DNA from: Drosophila miranda
Taxonomy: Eukaryota; Arthropoda; Insecta; Diptera; Drosophilidae
DNA length: 64,000 nt
Assembly (NCBI RefSeq): GCF_003369915.1
Contig: NC_046675.1
Location: forward strand, 23,498,001 to 23,562,000
Direction: 5' to 3'
Below, in pieces: positions 13,701 to 25,554 of the stretch (positions within the stretch are counted from its first letter, which is position 1; each line of letters opens with the position of its first letter). The notes below the pieces were generated by a model. The model ran no database searches. It had not been told where the DNA came from and saw nothing but the letters and a program-made list of their open reading frames with translations. The position numbers were made by a program, and so were the translations under genes.

Positions 13701-15640
13701 TTATCGGCACCATTTTACGAACAGCTGCCAGCTGTGGGGCTGCTGCGAGCGATAGAAAGCCGAGTTACTAATCCAAGTTCCAACAACTAGCCCTGCGGCT
13801 GTCATTCTACCAAGAAATGCAGTTATAAACGCCGTGACACGCTTCGGCGGAGGGGAATTAGATATATTTATCGTCACAAAATGGAATTTCAGTTTCAGTT
13901 AATCAACAAATCAATTAATTAAACGACGCACGCAAGGTATTTACCAAATCATACACTTAATAAGGTCAAATTGGCAATTTAGGAGCAAAAACAAAAGCCC
14001 ACAGCCAAAAGCAAACAGCAACAACGGGCGAAAAGTGCCTCCGAAAGAAAACAAAACCAAACAAAACCAAAAATTTCAAACGAGTCAAGTTTTAATCTTG
14101 CAAGTGTACATATTTATATATGTATCTTTAGTACGGCTTTATGCTAATTTCGGGAGGAGACAAAAAGACGTTGCCTCAGCGAAAGATATTCCGAAACGAG
14201 TTAAATAACAAATTGATAAATATTAATAAGGCCAGAAGAGTGTGTGTATCGGCATCTGTTTGTGATTGTGCGATTGGTGCGTGCATTGCATTTACGTATC
14301 TGGCAGATACACTACCATTCCGAAATGTCATCCAGGTTACAGTTAAGGCCTTCTTCTGGCGGCTTTTATGCAAGGCACGGAATGTGTCTGCCAGATACAA
14401 ATTACACTGCAGCTGTTGAGGCGAAAAGCACGTGTGTGCGCTTGCAACTGCGAGATACAATCGCTTGTACATATTTATCTGCTGGATTGCCGCAATCTAA
14501 TATTTATTAAGTCTCCGTGTGACTGATGCCTTGACATTAGCACCAGAGCCCCGTGAATCAGCTAGAATCAGCTGGCATCAGCTCTGCTCTTCTCCTCTCC
14601 TCTCCTCCGATGGGGATGCCACTACGTATCTGTATCTGATGACTCAATTTGGGTCACCAGATAGTGTTGAGATATCTCTGTGTGCTTCTGTATTGTTTGT
14701 GTTTTACAAGATGAGAGCGATCTGTGATGCCGCCTGTCGGTTGTAATGTGTAATGGAGAGGGATCGACGATAAACTTGAGGGAAGGCATTAAACTCGCGT
14801 GAGGTACCCTCTACTTTTTAGAGAGGGTTATTATAGGGGAGTATTACACCATCTGGATATGTCTTTGTACTTCTGGCATGCCCACAGAAGACCTGGGCAA
14901 TCGTTACCCTGCTCTTAAGATATAGTTCCCAATACCTATCTACCAAAAATCCCTACGATTGAGTGTTTCTTTGAGTTAATTTTCGTCTGTTCATTGCCTG
15001 TTCATCGCCATAGTTTTAATAACAATTATAGCTCTCTTTTCTTGGTATGATTCACCTGCAATTTTAATCAGTTCTCATAGTAAGTCTTTCATTAAAACAG
15101 ATGAGTAATTGTTACTTTTCCTCCTGATAAGACATGGCTTAAATAATTATAAATTCCTGAATGCATTCCACTTTTTGCTGGAGGGGTTTGGTTTCCACTC
15201 CAATAACTTTTAGCCATTCCAAGCGGCACTCTCTCTAGCTCTTCGGCTCTCTGGGTCCCCCAACTGCAACTTCCATTCCGACCGATCGATCCGATCCGCC
15301 CAGAAGGCAGTCGTGGCCAGGCATTCATTCACAATTACCAGGTAACCTCAATGTCGCCCCGGCGTGGCGTGGCGTGGCCTGTCTCTGTCTCCTCCGGTTC
15401 ATGTCACTCTCCTCCTCGGAGCGGCAACCTTGTAACGCTTGAGGTCCATTAAAGGCATTGGGCTATATATTCATATGGATTGTACATACATACATATATA
15501 TACCGCTTATTGGATAAGTATATGCCGATCACCGATCACCGATCGCCGATTGTCGAATGCCGTTTTCGTGCTCGTGTTCGTAAGGCGACACATAAACCAT
15601 AATTAAAATTGAAAAACTGTTGGCCCCAAAATCCAACTCG

Positions 15641-15670
15641 AAGTCGGAGTCGGAGTCCGATTCGGAGTCG
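15641..15670. repeat. GAGTCG hexamer tandem repeat
   Basis: About five imperfect copies of (G/T)CGGA(G/T) occur here. They lie within a low-complexity block (15.6-15.9 kb) that keeps long open frames on both strands purely because of its composition. Confidence 0.75.
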
Positions 15671-15840
15671 CCAAAAACAAAAACCAGAAAACCAAAAAAA
15701 TACACCAACAAAATATTGCGCACCTGTTTGGAGTTGGAGAGAGAAGGCAGATACTACTCCCCGTCCCGCCATAGCCGTAGCCATAGCCACTGGAGTGGAG
15801 TGGAGTGTTGGCCAGTTTTTCATGAAACAATTACGAGTAC

Positions 15841-15872
15841 GAATGCGAATGCGAATGCGAATGCGAGTACGA
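15841..15872. repeat. GAATGC hexamer tandem repeat
   Basis: About five GAATGC/GAGTAC-like hexamers in tandem, flanked by further GAGTAC variants. There is no coding evidence. Confidence 0.8.
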
Positions 15873-17173
15873 AAAAGCCAGGCTGAAATGAGCGCCAAGT
15901 TGGCCAAGCAGTTGGGAGACGGTTGGGGGCTACGTCTACGGCTACGGCTACTCGGCGGCATATTGCAACGTTTTGGGGCTGCACAGTGGAAGTGGAAAGA
16001 AAATCCAATATCTATTTGAATGGAAATCATTGTTTAGGATATTCAAAAGCCTACACGGAAACGATTTTTCTTGAATAAAAGTTGGATCTAATCCTAAAAT
16101 GTGCTAGAATGTTAGATGCCGAAAGCATGAAAGAATTCCCGATTTAGATCCCATTCCACTTGATAACTGGCCTACGAATGGATTGGCCTCTCCTTGTCAC
16201 CCCACAATCGCAGCCCCCACAACGCCTCCTCCACTCGCTGGAGCTCTGCTTCCTCCCCATCGTAATCCCCCATCGCATGCTTTTGCCTTCAGATCACTCT
16301 GTTGATCGTTTCGATTGCGGCTCGATCGGTCGACTTTTTTTTTTTTGCTTTTTAGCTTTGGCGTAAAATTGCAGAGCGATCTTGTTGTTGTTGCTTGTAT
16401 GTGCACCATTAAGGCAACAACAGCTACAAACAGCTACAACACATGCAGGCAAGCCAGACCAACAAACATACGTGCCACACATCCACATGCACACGATATG
16501 GTGTATACATATGTATGTACATACATATATGTATATCCATCGAGAAACCTGTAGAATTTACAATTACAACAACATCACAGCAACTGGTAAAACAGCGCGT
16601 ATCTGCGTCAATGCTTTTTACGAGAGTCATACCCTCTCCATAAAGGGGTATAGCCATTCTGTGGAGGAGAAGGCAACGCCATCTTCCTTTGGGAAGAAGG
16701 TTCTTTATATAACAACCATATAAATTGATTGTACCCTTCTATAGCTCGAACTTTACGAAGTCTGGAGTCGGTTACTTCTAACCAAATGGCTGATGTTATC
16801 AATATTACTATTATTTAGCCAAAGGACCCAGCAGCTATGGCTGCCAAAGTTTTAAACATAAGACTATAGTGGACCTCGATTGTAGGATTGTGTGGTAGAT
16901 CCCCGTATATTTAGGCCTTTGGTTAGGTCTTTGGTTGTTCTTCTATGTTAATATGTGAATAATCCAACTACTATGTTAATTTTTAAGATAATTAGTGTAT
17001 TCCCTCATATTCCTGGTCAGATCTGCACAAACAAAGAAATTATCTTTCGGACAAGAGTATTCATAGTTTCGCTTCAAAAGCAAAAGCCATTTAGATCTTG
17101 TTTTTGTTTTTTTTTCTGCTAACTTGGCTTACTTGGGGCGCATTTGCAATTGAAGCGTGGCTCAAAGTGAGCG

Positions 17174-17322
17174 AACACACACACCCAGATACACACAGAC
17201 ACACACACACACACACCCCTCCCTATGCCTCTCCCGCCCGCCCATCTAACCCACTTGATCTGGCCATCTCGCATCCACCAACGTCTCTCTCTCGCTCTCC
17301 CTCTCCCTCTCTCTCTCTGTCT
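17174..17322. repeat. (CA)n followed by (TC)n microsatellites
   Basis: An imperfect CA run (about 17174-17217) is followed by a pyrimidine-rich segment and a TC run (about 17283-17322). Both are ordinary fly simple-sequence DNA. Confidence 0.85.
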
Positions 17323-20142
17323 CTAAAGGCAAATACGGTTTGGGTTTTGAACGTGTTTTTTATATAACGTTGTTTTTCTTTCCATGTGCATAGTTTTGTT
17401 GTTGTGTTTTTATAAACGTGTTGTTGTTGCTTTGGGATTTGTGCATATTTTTGGTGGGAATATTTGGCATTTTGTTTTTCATGAAATTGGAATTTTGTCT
17501 TGTGTTTGGGAGTGGAGGGGCGGCAGGAGACACAATAACTAGACGCGAGATAGAGGTCTGGTCTCCGAATCTGAGTAATGCACTCCAGAGGGAGAGCGGG
17601 AGCGTGAGTCATTCATTCGTTGTAATATTGGGAAATGTGCCGGAATAGAGGGATACCATTTCAAAGATTTTACCGCTCCAATCTCTCAATAGATAAATCA
17701 TTTAATTTAGTCTCCCTCTCTCTCCAGACAGATACATCATAATTTTCGTATCTGTATTATCTCATTCAATTTAGTCTCTTTCTCGACATCAGTCGCACCT
17801 CCACACCACTTCAGTCCACAATCCACTCTGATCCAATCCACACTCAATGACTCTGATGACTCCATTGGGTCTTGTGCAATTTACTGATTATCTCATAATC
17901 ATCTTCTCGTGTGCCTCAATTTGTTGTTTAATGATGCTCGTGGAAAATTAACCATGGATTATATAAATAGTAACATAAGATAAAACAAAAGCAAAAGCAA
18001 ACAAGCCACCAACAACCTGAGCAACAAATTTGATTGTATTAACTTGAGGCTGCATTTCAATTTTGGCATTTACAACATTTTTTGTATTTTTTTGTTATTG
18101 CCGTTGCTGTGGTTGTTGATTTATGCCGCTTTTTGGAGTGCCGTGTGCCTGGGCCTGTGCCCCGGCGCATTCAGTGAAAGTTACGTTGAGGTTCAAAACA
18201 ATGTTTTGCTTAAAGGTTGTGTCAATGAACTGGGCCTCCACCGAATATGGTTGGATGGTCTATTAGTAGTTCAGAGATTAAGGTAATCTTTCAGCCTTTG
18301 GGCTTATCTTTATCGGCCATAGTACAAGTACTTTATGGACCAAAGTCAAGATGTTCTATATTTAAACGGTGAGCCACAATAGGCGGCACTAGGAAAATGG
18401 GACAACAAACACTATAGTCTAGACTTTTTAGAAATAGAGGTTTTTTTTTTTGTAATAACCTTATCATTTTAATTTTTTGTGGACTTGCGTTGACCAAACT
18501 CTGGGGAATTGACCCCCCTCCAAAAATGCTCTGGTTTCTGCAGGAATTGCGTTTATTTATTGGCTATAGCCTTATCATTATGGACTGCCTCACGTGCCCC
18601 AAATTTATTTAAAGCACAATAGACTGCAATTGAAATTGGGAGGGGGGGCGGGGGAGTGTGTGTAAATTTATTACCCACCTGACGAGGCTGTTAAGATAAG
18701 AAAGGGTCGCGATAAGAAAGGGCCTTAAAAAAGGCCACGCGAAAGAGTTTCGACAATTATTCCGGTCACTTTCGATTCGATCGGAGCGATAAGGCTGTAT
18801 CTGTATCCACTGTATCACACGCGAAAACAAAGAATAACACGATTACTATATGGAATTCCTTGGGGGCCAAAGCCAAAATCGATGGATTTCCTCTTCGTCG
18901 GATTTTATTGTTATCGTATTGCCTTGCTCTTTTATGGGGGGCGCCGTTTTCTTGGGCTGCTTCTTGATGGCTTGGCTGTATTCGTATTAACCGGTTTTTG
19001 GGCTTGTGTTTATGCTGTTGCTGTTGCCATCGCTTTTGTTGTATCTTTTACGCAGACGCGAGTCGAGTCGAGTTTGTAGGGAAAAATTTTGGAAAAATTT
19101 TGCAATGTTTCAAAAGATTCAAATTTAAACGAAAATCCTAAGCGCACAATTTAACATAACAAAAAACCATTCCCGAACAAAACACACCACACGCAAGCGC
19201 AGTAGCAGGAGGATTTGTACAGGCACAGGAATGCAGGCAAACAGGTGTTGGCTTTTCGGATGCGCCTGCCGTTTTGTGGCGCTTGCCTTCGCTTCTTTAT
19301 ACCTTTTTCTGCTTAGTTTTCTTTGGCTTGTAACAGCACTTTGCACGCGGCGTTTATTTCAATTTGATTGAGCGTGTTGTTTGTAATTAAACACCTGTTG
19401 CGCGTCGAGAAAAAGACAACGCGCCGCGACACAACCTTTTCGTTTGAAAATTTCGATTGTTTTGTTTGTTTACTCCATGCTAGCGATGTTAAATATATTC
19501 GATATATCTATCGATATATTTTTTGGTCTGGTGAATATATTAGTGTGGTTATTTTTGCAGAATATATCATCAAAGGAACTACTTTTCTGAGTGTTTGGCG
19601 AAAATTATTATCTATTTTCTGTTGTTTCACGACACAAATAAACCAAACCAAATAAACCAAATAAACAAATAAACGATAAGCGGTAGGCACTTGACCGCAT
19701 GGTATAACAATATTAGGTATGCCGCAATGCAGCCGCACTTGATCAATGTAGGACCAGGGTGACCATTTTCGGTATATTTCTGCACATTTTGACGTCTAAA
19801 TTGAGGTGAATTTATGGTATATCGGTATAGTATTATTTTTCGCTTGACTGAAAACGATTAACCCATTGTAGACCAAGTGGGTATTTTAACACCCCACCGA
19901 CAATAATGAAAATCGAATCATTTTAGCGCAGTTTAGGTGAAAGATAACGTAATTTTGTAAGTTCAGAGGAAAGATAGCATAGATTTTCAAGTAGAATTTA
20001 CAATTTGTAATATTTTCAGCCATTTGCCTCAAGTCGTTGAATTGTTTAAATAGAGGGGGCTTAGGTGGGCTAAGTTAGTTTTAAAAGAAGTCGTCATATT
20101 TCTATTTTTGTTTTTCGTTTTAGTTTCGCAACTTTTGTAAAT

Positions 20143-21342
20143 ATGTCGGACCTCTCGTACTTGGACACACTATCCGAAAAGGAGCTGCTGGCCAAATGCT
20201 TGGAACATGGCCTGCCCGGCATCCCGGTGACTGATAGCACTCGCAATGTCATCATTCGTCGTTTGCGCGCAACCATCTTGGGCTTGCCTTTGAACAAAGG
20301 CAAAACTGCTGCTTCAGCTAAAAAGAAGACGGCTCCTAGGCGTGAAACCATACACGGCAGCAAGGTGACGCCCGCAGCTGAAAACGTGGGACGCACAGCA
20401 GGTAAAAGTCCAAGTCGCAGTGGCAACAGCAGCTTCAGCAGCAACAACAACAACAACCAGAGCGCTCATTCTGGTCGTCGCACGATTGCCTATGGCCTGG
20501 ACAACATATCCGTCTCGGGGCGCTCAGTAGAGACCACAACTACCGTCTCGGATGTAGGCTCCCAGTCGGAGGACGATGATTTCCATGTGGTGGATTCGCC
20601 AGTCCGGTACTCGAATTTGCCGCAAATGCCACCCAATCGCAAGGATGTCTCGTTGAGCAAGTCTGGAGTGCTGACCACATCCTACACACGCGAGGTGGAG
20701 CAGCCGCTTGATGAACGGCAGGAGCAGGACATACCCAAAAGCCACAACTATGAGCGTGCGCCTCTAAACACATTTCCCAGCTATGTGCCGCGCCTCGAGC
20801 AACCCTACAGACGCCCCATGTACCTGGATCTGAATGCTCTCTCTAAAACACAGAACGTACAGACACAACTGAACTCGATCAGCTATCAGGAGGATGCTGG
20901 CCCACGGAACACATTCAGCGGCTCGGCCAAGCCTTTTGGCGAAGTGGCTGCAACTCAACCACGTCAGCTCCAGAGCGGGTCAACTACTGGCTTTAGACAG
21001 CCACTCCAACCGAGAACCTCCAAGAACACACTCTATCCGACACTGAACCAGTTCTACGATCAACCGGACAACAACGCTCATCCCATGGAAACCGACAGCG
21101 AATCGGAGGCGGAGGAGGAGCCTCAGCTACGAGGCAGTCATCTGTCGCGAGCACGCTCATCGCCACTAGCACGCCCAACACTGTCAGCCAAGCAGAAGCC
21201 AGGACAGGTGTCGCCCATGACACACTTCCGTGAGCTATACCGCTCTCTGGACCGTCAGTATCATCTCAAGCTTTATTTCCTCCTGTGTGTGTCTGTGATG
21301 GTGGTTACTATGCTGTATGTGGTCCTGACACCCGCTGTTTGA
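20143..21342 (+). CDS. bocks: LEM-domain inner nuclear membrane protein, Bocksbeutel-like
   Basis: This is a single open exon of 399 codons from an ATG at 20143. Residues 1-45 form a LEM domain (SYLDTLSEKELLAKCLEHGL, then PVTDSTRNVIIRRL), the fold that binds barrier-to-autointegration factor (BAF). A basic cluster follows (AKKKTAPRR), then a long Ser/Asn/Gln-rich and acidic disordered middle. One hydrophobic segment lies at the C-terminus (about residues 376-396), as in tail-anchored LEM proteins of the inner nuclear membrane such as emerin. The length and single tail anchor fit Drosophila Bocksbeutel. Otefin is the main alternative. I prefer Bocksbeutel because the other genes here point to Muller element E, where I recall bocks lies; the paralogue choice is inference. 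A pyrimidine tract and TAG at about 20110-20122 could be the acceptor of a 5' UTR intron. No break is visible. Confidence 0.85.
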   Translation: MSDLSYLDTLSEKELLAKCLEHGLPGIPVTDSTRNVIIRRLRATILGLPLNKGKTAASAKKKTAPRRETIHGSKVTPAAENVGRTAGKSPSRSGNSSFSSNNNNNQSAHSGRRTIAYGLDNISVSGRSVETTTTVSDVGSQSEDDDFHVVDSPVRYSNLPQMPPNRKDVSLSKSGVLTTSYTREVEQPLDERQEQDIPKSHNYERAPLNTFPSYVPRLEQPYRRPMYLDLNALSKTQNVQTQLNSISYQEDAGPRNTFSGSAKPFGEVAATQPRQLQSGSTTGFRQPLQPRTSKNTLYPTLNQFYDQPDNNAHPMETDSESEAEEEPQLRGSHLSRARSSPLARPTLSAKQKPGQVSPMTHFRELYRSLDRQYHLKLYFLLCVSVMVVTMLYVVLTPAV

Positions 21343-21410
21343 GGTGTATCTTGAACGTTTCAGACTAATATAATAATTATTACAAAAAGACTTACATTCA
21401 AATATTAAAA

Positions 21411-21416
21411 AATAAA
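21411..21416 (+). promoter_or_regulatory. candidate poly(A) signal of the LEM gene
   Basis: AATAAA lies about 70 bp after the stop codon at 21342, in AT-rich 3' UTR sequence. The position suits cleavage shortly downstream, and the convergent P58IPK gene ends about 480 bp away. Confidence 0.5.
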
Positions 21417-21891
21417 CGGGTTTCGTTCAAAGACGAATAAATAATTGTGTGCATTTTGTTTCCTTAAGAAACTCCAGACCAGACTACAGACACAGGATAC
21501 GGATACGGGCTAGAGTTCAATCGCCAAGTCTTTTATTTCTTGTTTTGCTTATGATTTCCGCTTTATACATAATTAGAAAAATGTACTACATTATAATTAT
21601 TTGTATTAAATAAACTAATTAAATGTAAAGGTTCAGTGTTTTGCATTTTGTTGTGTGTGTTTCTGCTTTCAGTTTTAAGAGTTTTATCGGAACAAGGGGA
21701 TAGGGATCTTTATTCTACTATTTACACGCTATTCAAGAGTGGAAAACAAGTTTTGTGTAAAATCGTAAGGATCTGGGACAGGGATCTGCTTGAGGGCGGG
21801 GGCCGGCGATGCAAGGACATCACAAAGAAACGAATCACTCTTAACAAATGACACAAATGGCTGGCTGCTAAGTGGCGCTGGCGCTGGCTGA

Positions 21892-23510
21892 CTAATTGAA
21901 GTGGAACTTGAACTGGAAGGGCGATCCGTGCTGGAAGTGGGCAAACGGATGCTGGCCACCACCGCGCTGGTTCGCCTCAGGGTCCAGGGGATCCTCGCCT
22001 TCGTCAAACTGGCGCCGCTTCTCGGGATCTGTAAGTACCTCCTTGGCCGCTGCGATATCAATGAACTTCTTTTCGGCCACCTTCTTCTCCTCGTCCCTGA
22101 AGTTGTCCGGATGCCATTTCTGGGCCGCCTTGCGGTACGCCTTGACAATCTCTTGCTTGTTGGCCGTGCGCTTTACGCCCAGTATCTTATAGTAGTCCCT
22201 GCGCTCGGCCTGCTTCTGCAGCTTCTTGGCCTTCTGTATACCCTCCTTGGCCCGCTGGCTGTTCTCGTCCAGCTCGAGGGCTGCCTGGAACGAGTGTATG
22301 GCATCATCATACATTTCGGTGCCGATCAGAGCCTCGGCACGATCACAGTACACTTGGGCGTCCTTCATGATATCCAGCGCTTCCTTGCACTGTGTCAGCG
22401 CCTTGCCAAACTCCTCGTCGCCAGTGTAGCAATTGCAGAGAATCTTGTGCGCCTCGTAGCGTATCATGGTCTCCTCGGGCTCGTGCTTGAGCACCGCCTC
22501 GCCAGCGGCTATGCAGTCGGAGAACTGTTTCTCCTCCTTGGCCTCCTCGGCATTCGTCAGCTGCTTCTCCACCTTTCGCAGCTTCTTGTAGAAGGGGAAA
22601 CACAGCTTGTGCTCTGGATCGAATTTCAGGCACTCGCGTATCTCCTTCAAGGCATTGGGGGCATGTCCAATCGTGTACAGCAGCTTGGCAATGTTGTAGT
22701 GCCCCTCCGTGCTGTCCTGGGTCAGGCGGTTCACCTGCCTGAGGTCGGAAATGGCTGCGATAGCATCGTTTACCTTGATGTAGAGATCGGAGCGTGTCTG
22801 CCGGAACGGCACCGACCAAGGCGACAGCTCCAAAAGCTGTGTGATCAAATTAATGGCATTGTGATAGTCGCCATGGGAAACATGATGCTGCACATTATGC
22901 CACTGCTCGTTGGCCGGCTCCAGTCGCGAGTACTGTTCAATGACCAGAGCATTGTTTGGTTCCTCCCGGAGCACCACACTAAAGTCCGTCAGCGCCTGCT
23001 CGTATTCGCCGCTCTTCATGTGCACTAGACCGCGTTGGGCACGTGCCGCCGTGAAGTCGGGCTTCAACTCGAGGACGCGACTGAAGTCCTGAATGGCAAA
23101 GCGTGTCTTGCCCAGGGCCAGATAGACTGTGCCCCGCTTGAACAGCGTCAGATAATTGTTGGCATCGCCCTCTGCAAAGATTCTCCAAAATGAATAACAT
23201 TCGACACAAAAGAAATCGTAAGCGATTCACCCACCGACAGCCGCATGGTAGTGCGTCAGTGCATCCGACAGATGTCCGCGGGCCAAGAACTCTTTGCCCA
23301 ACTCCAGATGGTTGTCGATATCGGCCTGGTTGGGCACTGCCTCGGCGCCTGCATAAAACAATGGCGTGGATCACACCCGTTGTTGACAAAACAAACACAC
23401 AAATGATACGCACCTTCCAGGAAGAGCTCCAAGAGCAGCAGCACCACACAGGCGGCAAGCCTCTTCTCACCACTGCCTAGCATAAGTAGATCGCTTAAAG
23501 GCAAGGCCAT
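21892..23510 (-). CDS. P58IPK: P58IPK / DNAJC3 ER co-chaperone, 3 exons
   Basis: The exons are 23510-23414, 23348-23235 and 23171-21892 on the minus strand. All have GT..AG borders and matching phases, giving 496 residues. The N-terminus has a hydrophobic signal peptide (about residues 18-33, LAACVVLLLLELFLEG). TPR repeats of the DNAJC3 type follow through the middle. Near the C-terminus is a J domain (about 393-460) with YYKILGV, the HPD tripeptide in KWHPDNF, and AAKEVLTDPEKRRQFDEG. The tail is Gly/His/Phe-rich and ends FKFHFN. In animals this protein sits in the ER lumen, where its TPRs hold unfolded clients and its J domain stimulates BiP. It is also described as an inhibitor of the eIF2alpha kinases PKR and PERK. 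Length and domain order match the family. The long open frame on the opposite strand is a shadow of this gene. Confidence 0.95.
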
Positions 23511-25554
23511 AGCTACGTGTACCTTGTCTCTCTCTCAGGTGGGTGCGGATGATGTGGGCGTGATTTGAAGTTGCTGTCCGAAACGACACGCACGTCAGAT
23601 GTGTCTAGCGTGGCAGATGTTGTGGCTAATCTATACCGTTGCACCTGCCCTCCCCTTTCTGACGATTGCCGCGTTGTTGTTGTGCGGCCTTTATAGATTT
23701 TGTGTCCGTTTTTGGTCAAATTTTGGAACCGCACGACGCTTTTTCGTGCTCTTTGCTCGCTGTGTATATTCTGTTATTTAATCGTTATGCAAATTGCTTT
23801 TTGCCTCCATTGGTCATCGTCGCCGCATTATTTTCTGACTAGCCACCGATTTTCTGATGAACTTTCCGCCTATTATTTTCTCCTATATTAAAACCTAAAC
23901 ACTGACGTGTAGTGAGCGGTAGTATGAAGTTAACCCATTTAACCCAGCATTAAAAACCCTATATTTAAACTTTAGTTAAGCTACGAAAACTACTACTGTT
24001 TCTAAATTATATTCTTCCTTTTATTTTTTCATTAAAAAAATGCAAAATATATTGCACTTATCTTCAAGTTACATGATTTTCTTAAAGTGTATTTCCATAC
24101 CGACTGGTAGACAATGGGTTAATCGATCTATTTTGTTCTTGACCGGAAATTATATTTTTTCTCAGTTTAGTTACTGGCTAGCACGAACAGGAATTCTTCT
24201 ATATTTCTTTCAGGAAAGAAACCCCAAATGTATTCTTTTTTTTGGCAAATCCATAGGGCTTGCTCCGCCATCCTGGCTTGCTTTTTGCTGGTCTCGCGGA
24301 ACTATCCTGGCCACGTAGTGCGGGTCCCTCGGGAGAGAAGAGATCATTAATTAACTTATTTACTCCCATTATTTATTTTGTTAGACGTCTTCATTTATAT
24401 GTAATTGTTAATCCCCCAATTTAAGTCCGTCCATATCTATTTATATATATTCTTCCTTATATGTAACTTATTTATATTTACTATATTAATTATTCCTATT
24501 TATTTATATCGAACTGATTCGATTAAGGGGGTATGAATAGGCGGGCATAAGTTAGTAATGATACCATGTAAAAGTATGAAGTTAACGTACAAATAATAAG
24601 GTAGACAAAAAGTTGCTAATTGTTTCGAATGGGGGGTGGAAAAGGAGCCACAACAACGAGAGGGTAAGAAGACTGCACATGGCAGGTAGATCCAGAGCGT
24701 TATAATTCGGATCTCAGGTAGGGTGGGTACGTCGGAGGTAAAGACATCGACACCTCGACCTGCTCCACGTCTGTGTTGAAGGGAGGGAAGTTCCTGTGAT
24801 ATTGTTGCAGTTTTTTTTTGTCGGTTTCTTTTGTAGTTTGAATTTGTCCGAGGTGTCCAATTAGTTGGTATAGTGTGCGACCTGAGCGCTTGGGAAGTAC
24901 CCAGCCCTGGGATGACTCGCTAGACGGCCTTGTCCCAAAGAAAACAAAGGTTCGTAACAGTTTAAACAATCAAAATTTTCACTTAAGCAGTTTTCTTACA
25001 CGGCAACTACACCAATGATACATGACAACTACATATCAATGTAATTATGAATTACTTATCAAAGAACAAAAAGAAAGCCCAAGAAATATTGTTTTTCGGG
25101 CATCACCCAGATTTCAAAGTCAAAATTTTGGAGAAAAAATACCACCAAAAATTATACATTTTGATCTTTAAAGCCCTATATCTTAATTTTTCCAGATGGT
25201 AAGCTGAAGCTACACAGTTTTTGGGCCTGATCTACATATATGTACATAGGTGCATTTATCAGCTTATCAGAAATGCAAAGTTCATGAATAATTCATTAAA
25301 AGTTCTTAAAGGCCCAGAACTATCAGACAAAATCGGTTTGGTTCGAAGCGTAAAGCAAATATTAGATAATTTACTATTAAAATTTTTACAAATTACAATT
25401 GATAAGCTTCCGTTTTTGGTTTCTCTTTGTTTGGCATAATATATGTATGTTCATGAAACAAATGTTCTAGGTTTGATTCATAAAATATGCAATAGTGGTG
25501 CAATTTTAACGAGAATTTTATATTCATATGGGAAATATCTTTGGTTACTCCTCA
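23511..25554. other. intergenic region between P58IPK and spartin
   Basis: The P58IPK promoter should lie just above 23510 and there is no TATA box at a clear distance. From about 23900 the DNA is AT-rich. A more GC-balanced block (about 24250-24340 and 24640-24960) looks like a remnant of a dispersed repeat, but I cannot name its family. The 89-codon minus-strand frame at 24700-24969 shows no recognisable domain. I see no host gene here. Confidence 0.45.

Larger units (their letters stand above)
8235..20142. other. long gene-poor region upstream of the LEM gene
   Basis: No gene is supported on either strand. The region is AT-rich with many homopolymer and dinucleotide runs, CAG/CTG-rich patches (about 11270-11460 and 11830-11885), and GAATGC and GAGTCG repeats near 15.6-15.9 kb. 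Small inverted TACCC...GGGTA motifs occur at 9743-9759, 14805-14828 and 16629-16651. A TATCGATA palindrome (a DRE-type promoter element) lies at 19509-19516, about 630 bp before the LEM gene start. It may belong to a promoter there, but I cannot place a transcription start. Confidence 0.5.

Noticed and set aside
15529..16030. Overlapping 130-164-codon frames on both strands
   Set aside because: The block is made of GAGTCG and GAATGC repeats and similar low-complexity DNA, which removes stop codons in many frames.
21901..23028. 375-codon open frame on the plus strand
   Set aside because: It is exactly antisense to P58IPK and shows only leucine/valine-rich shadow sequence. The minus strand has TPR and J domains with good splice phases.
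24700..24969. 89-codon minus-strand frame in the P58IPK-spartin spacer
   Set aside because: No recognisable gag, transposase or host motif; it may be part of a decayed repeat.
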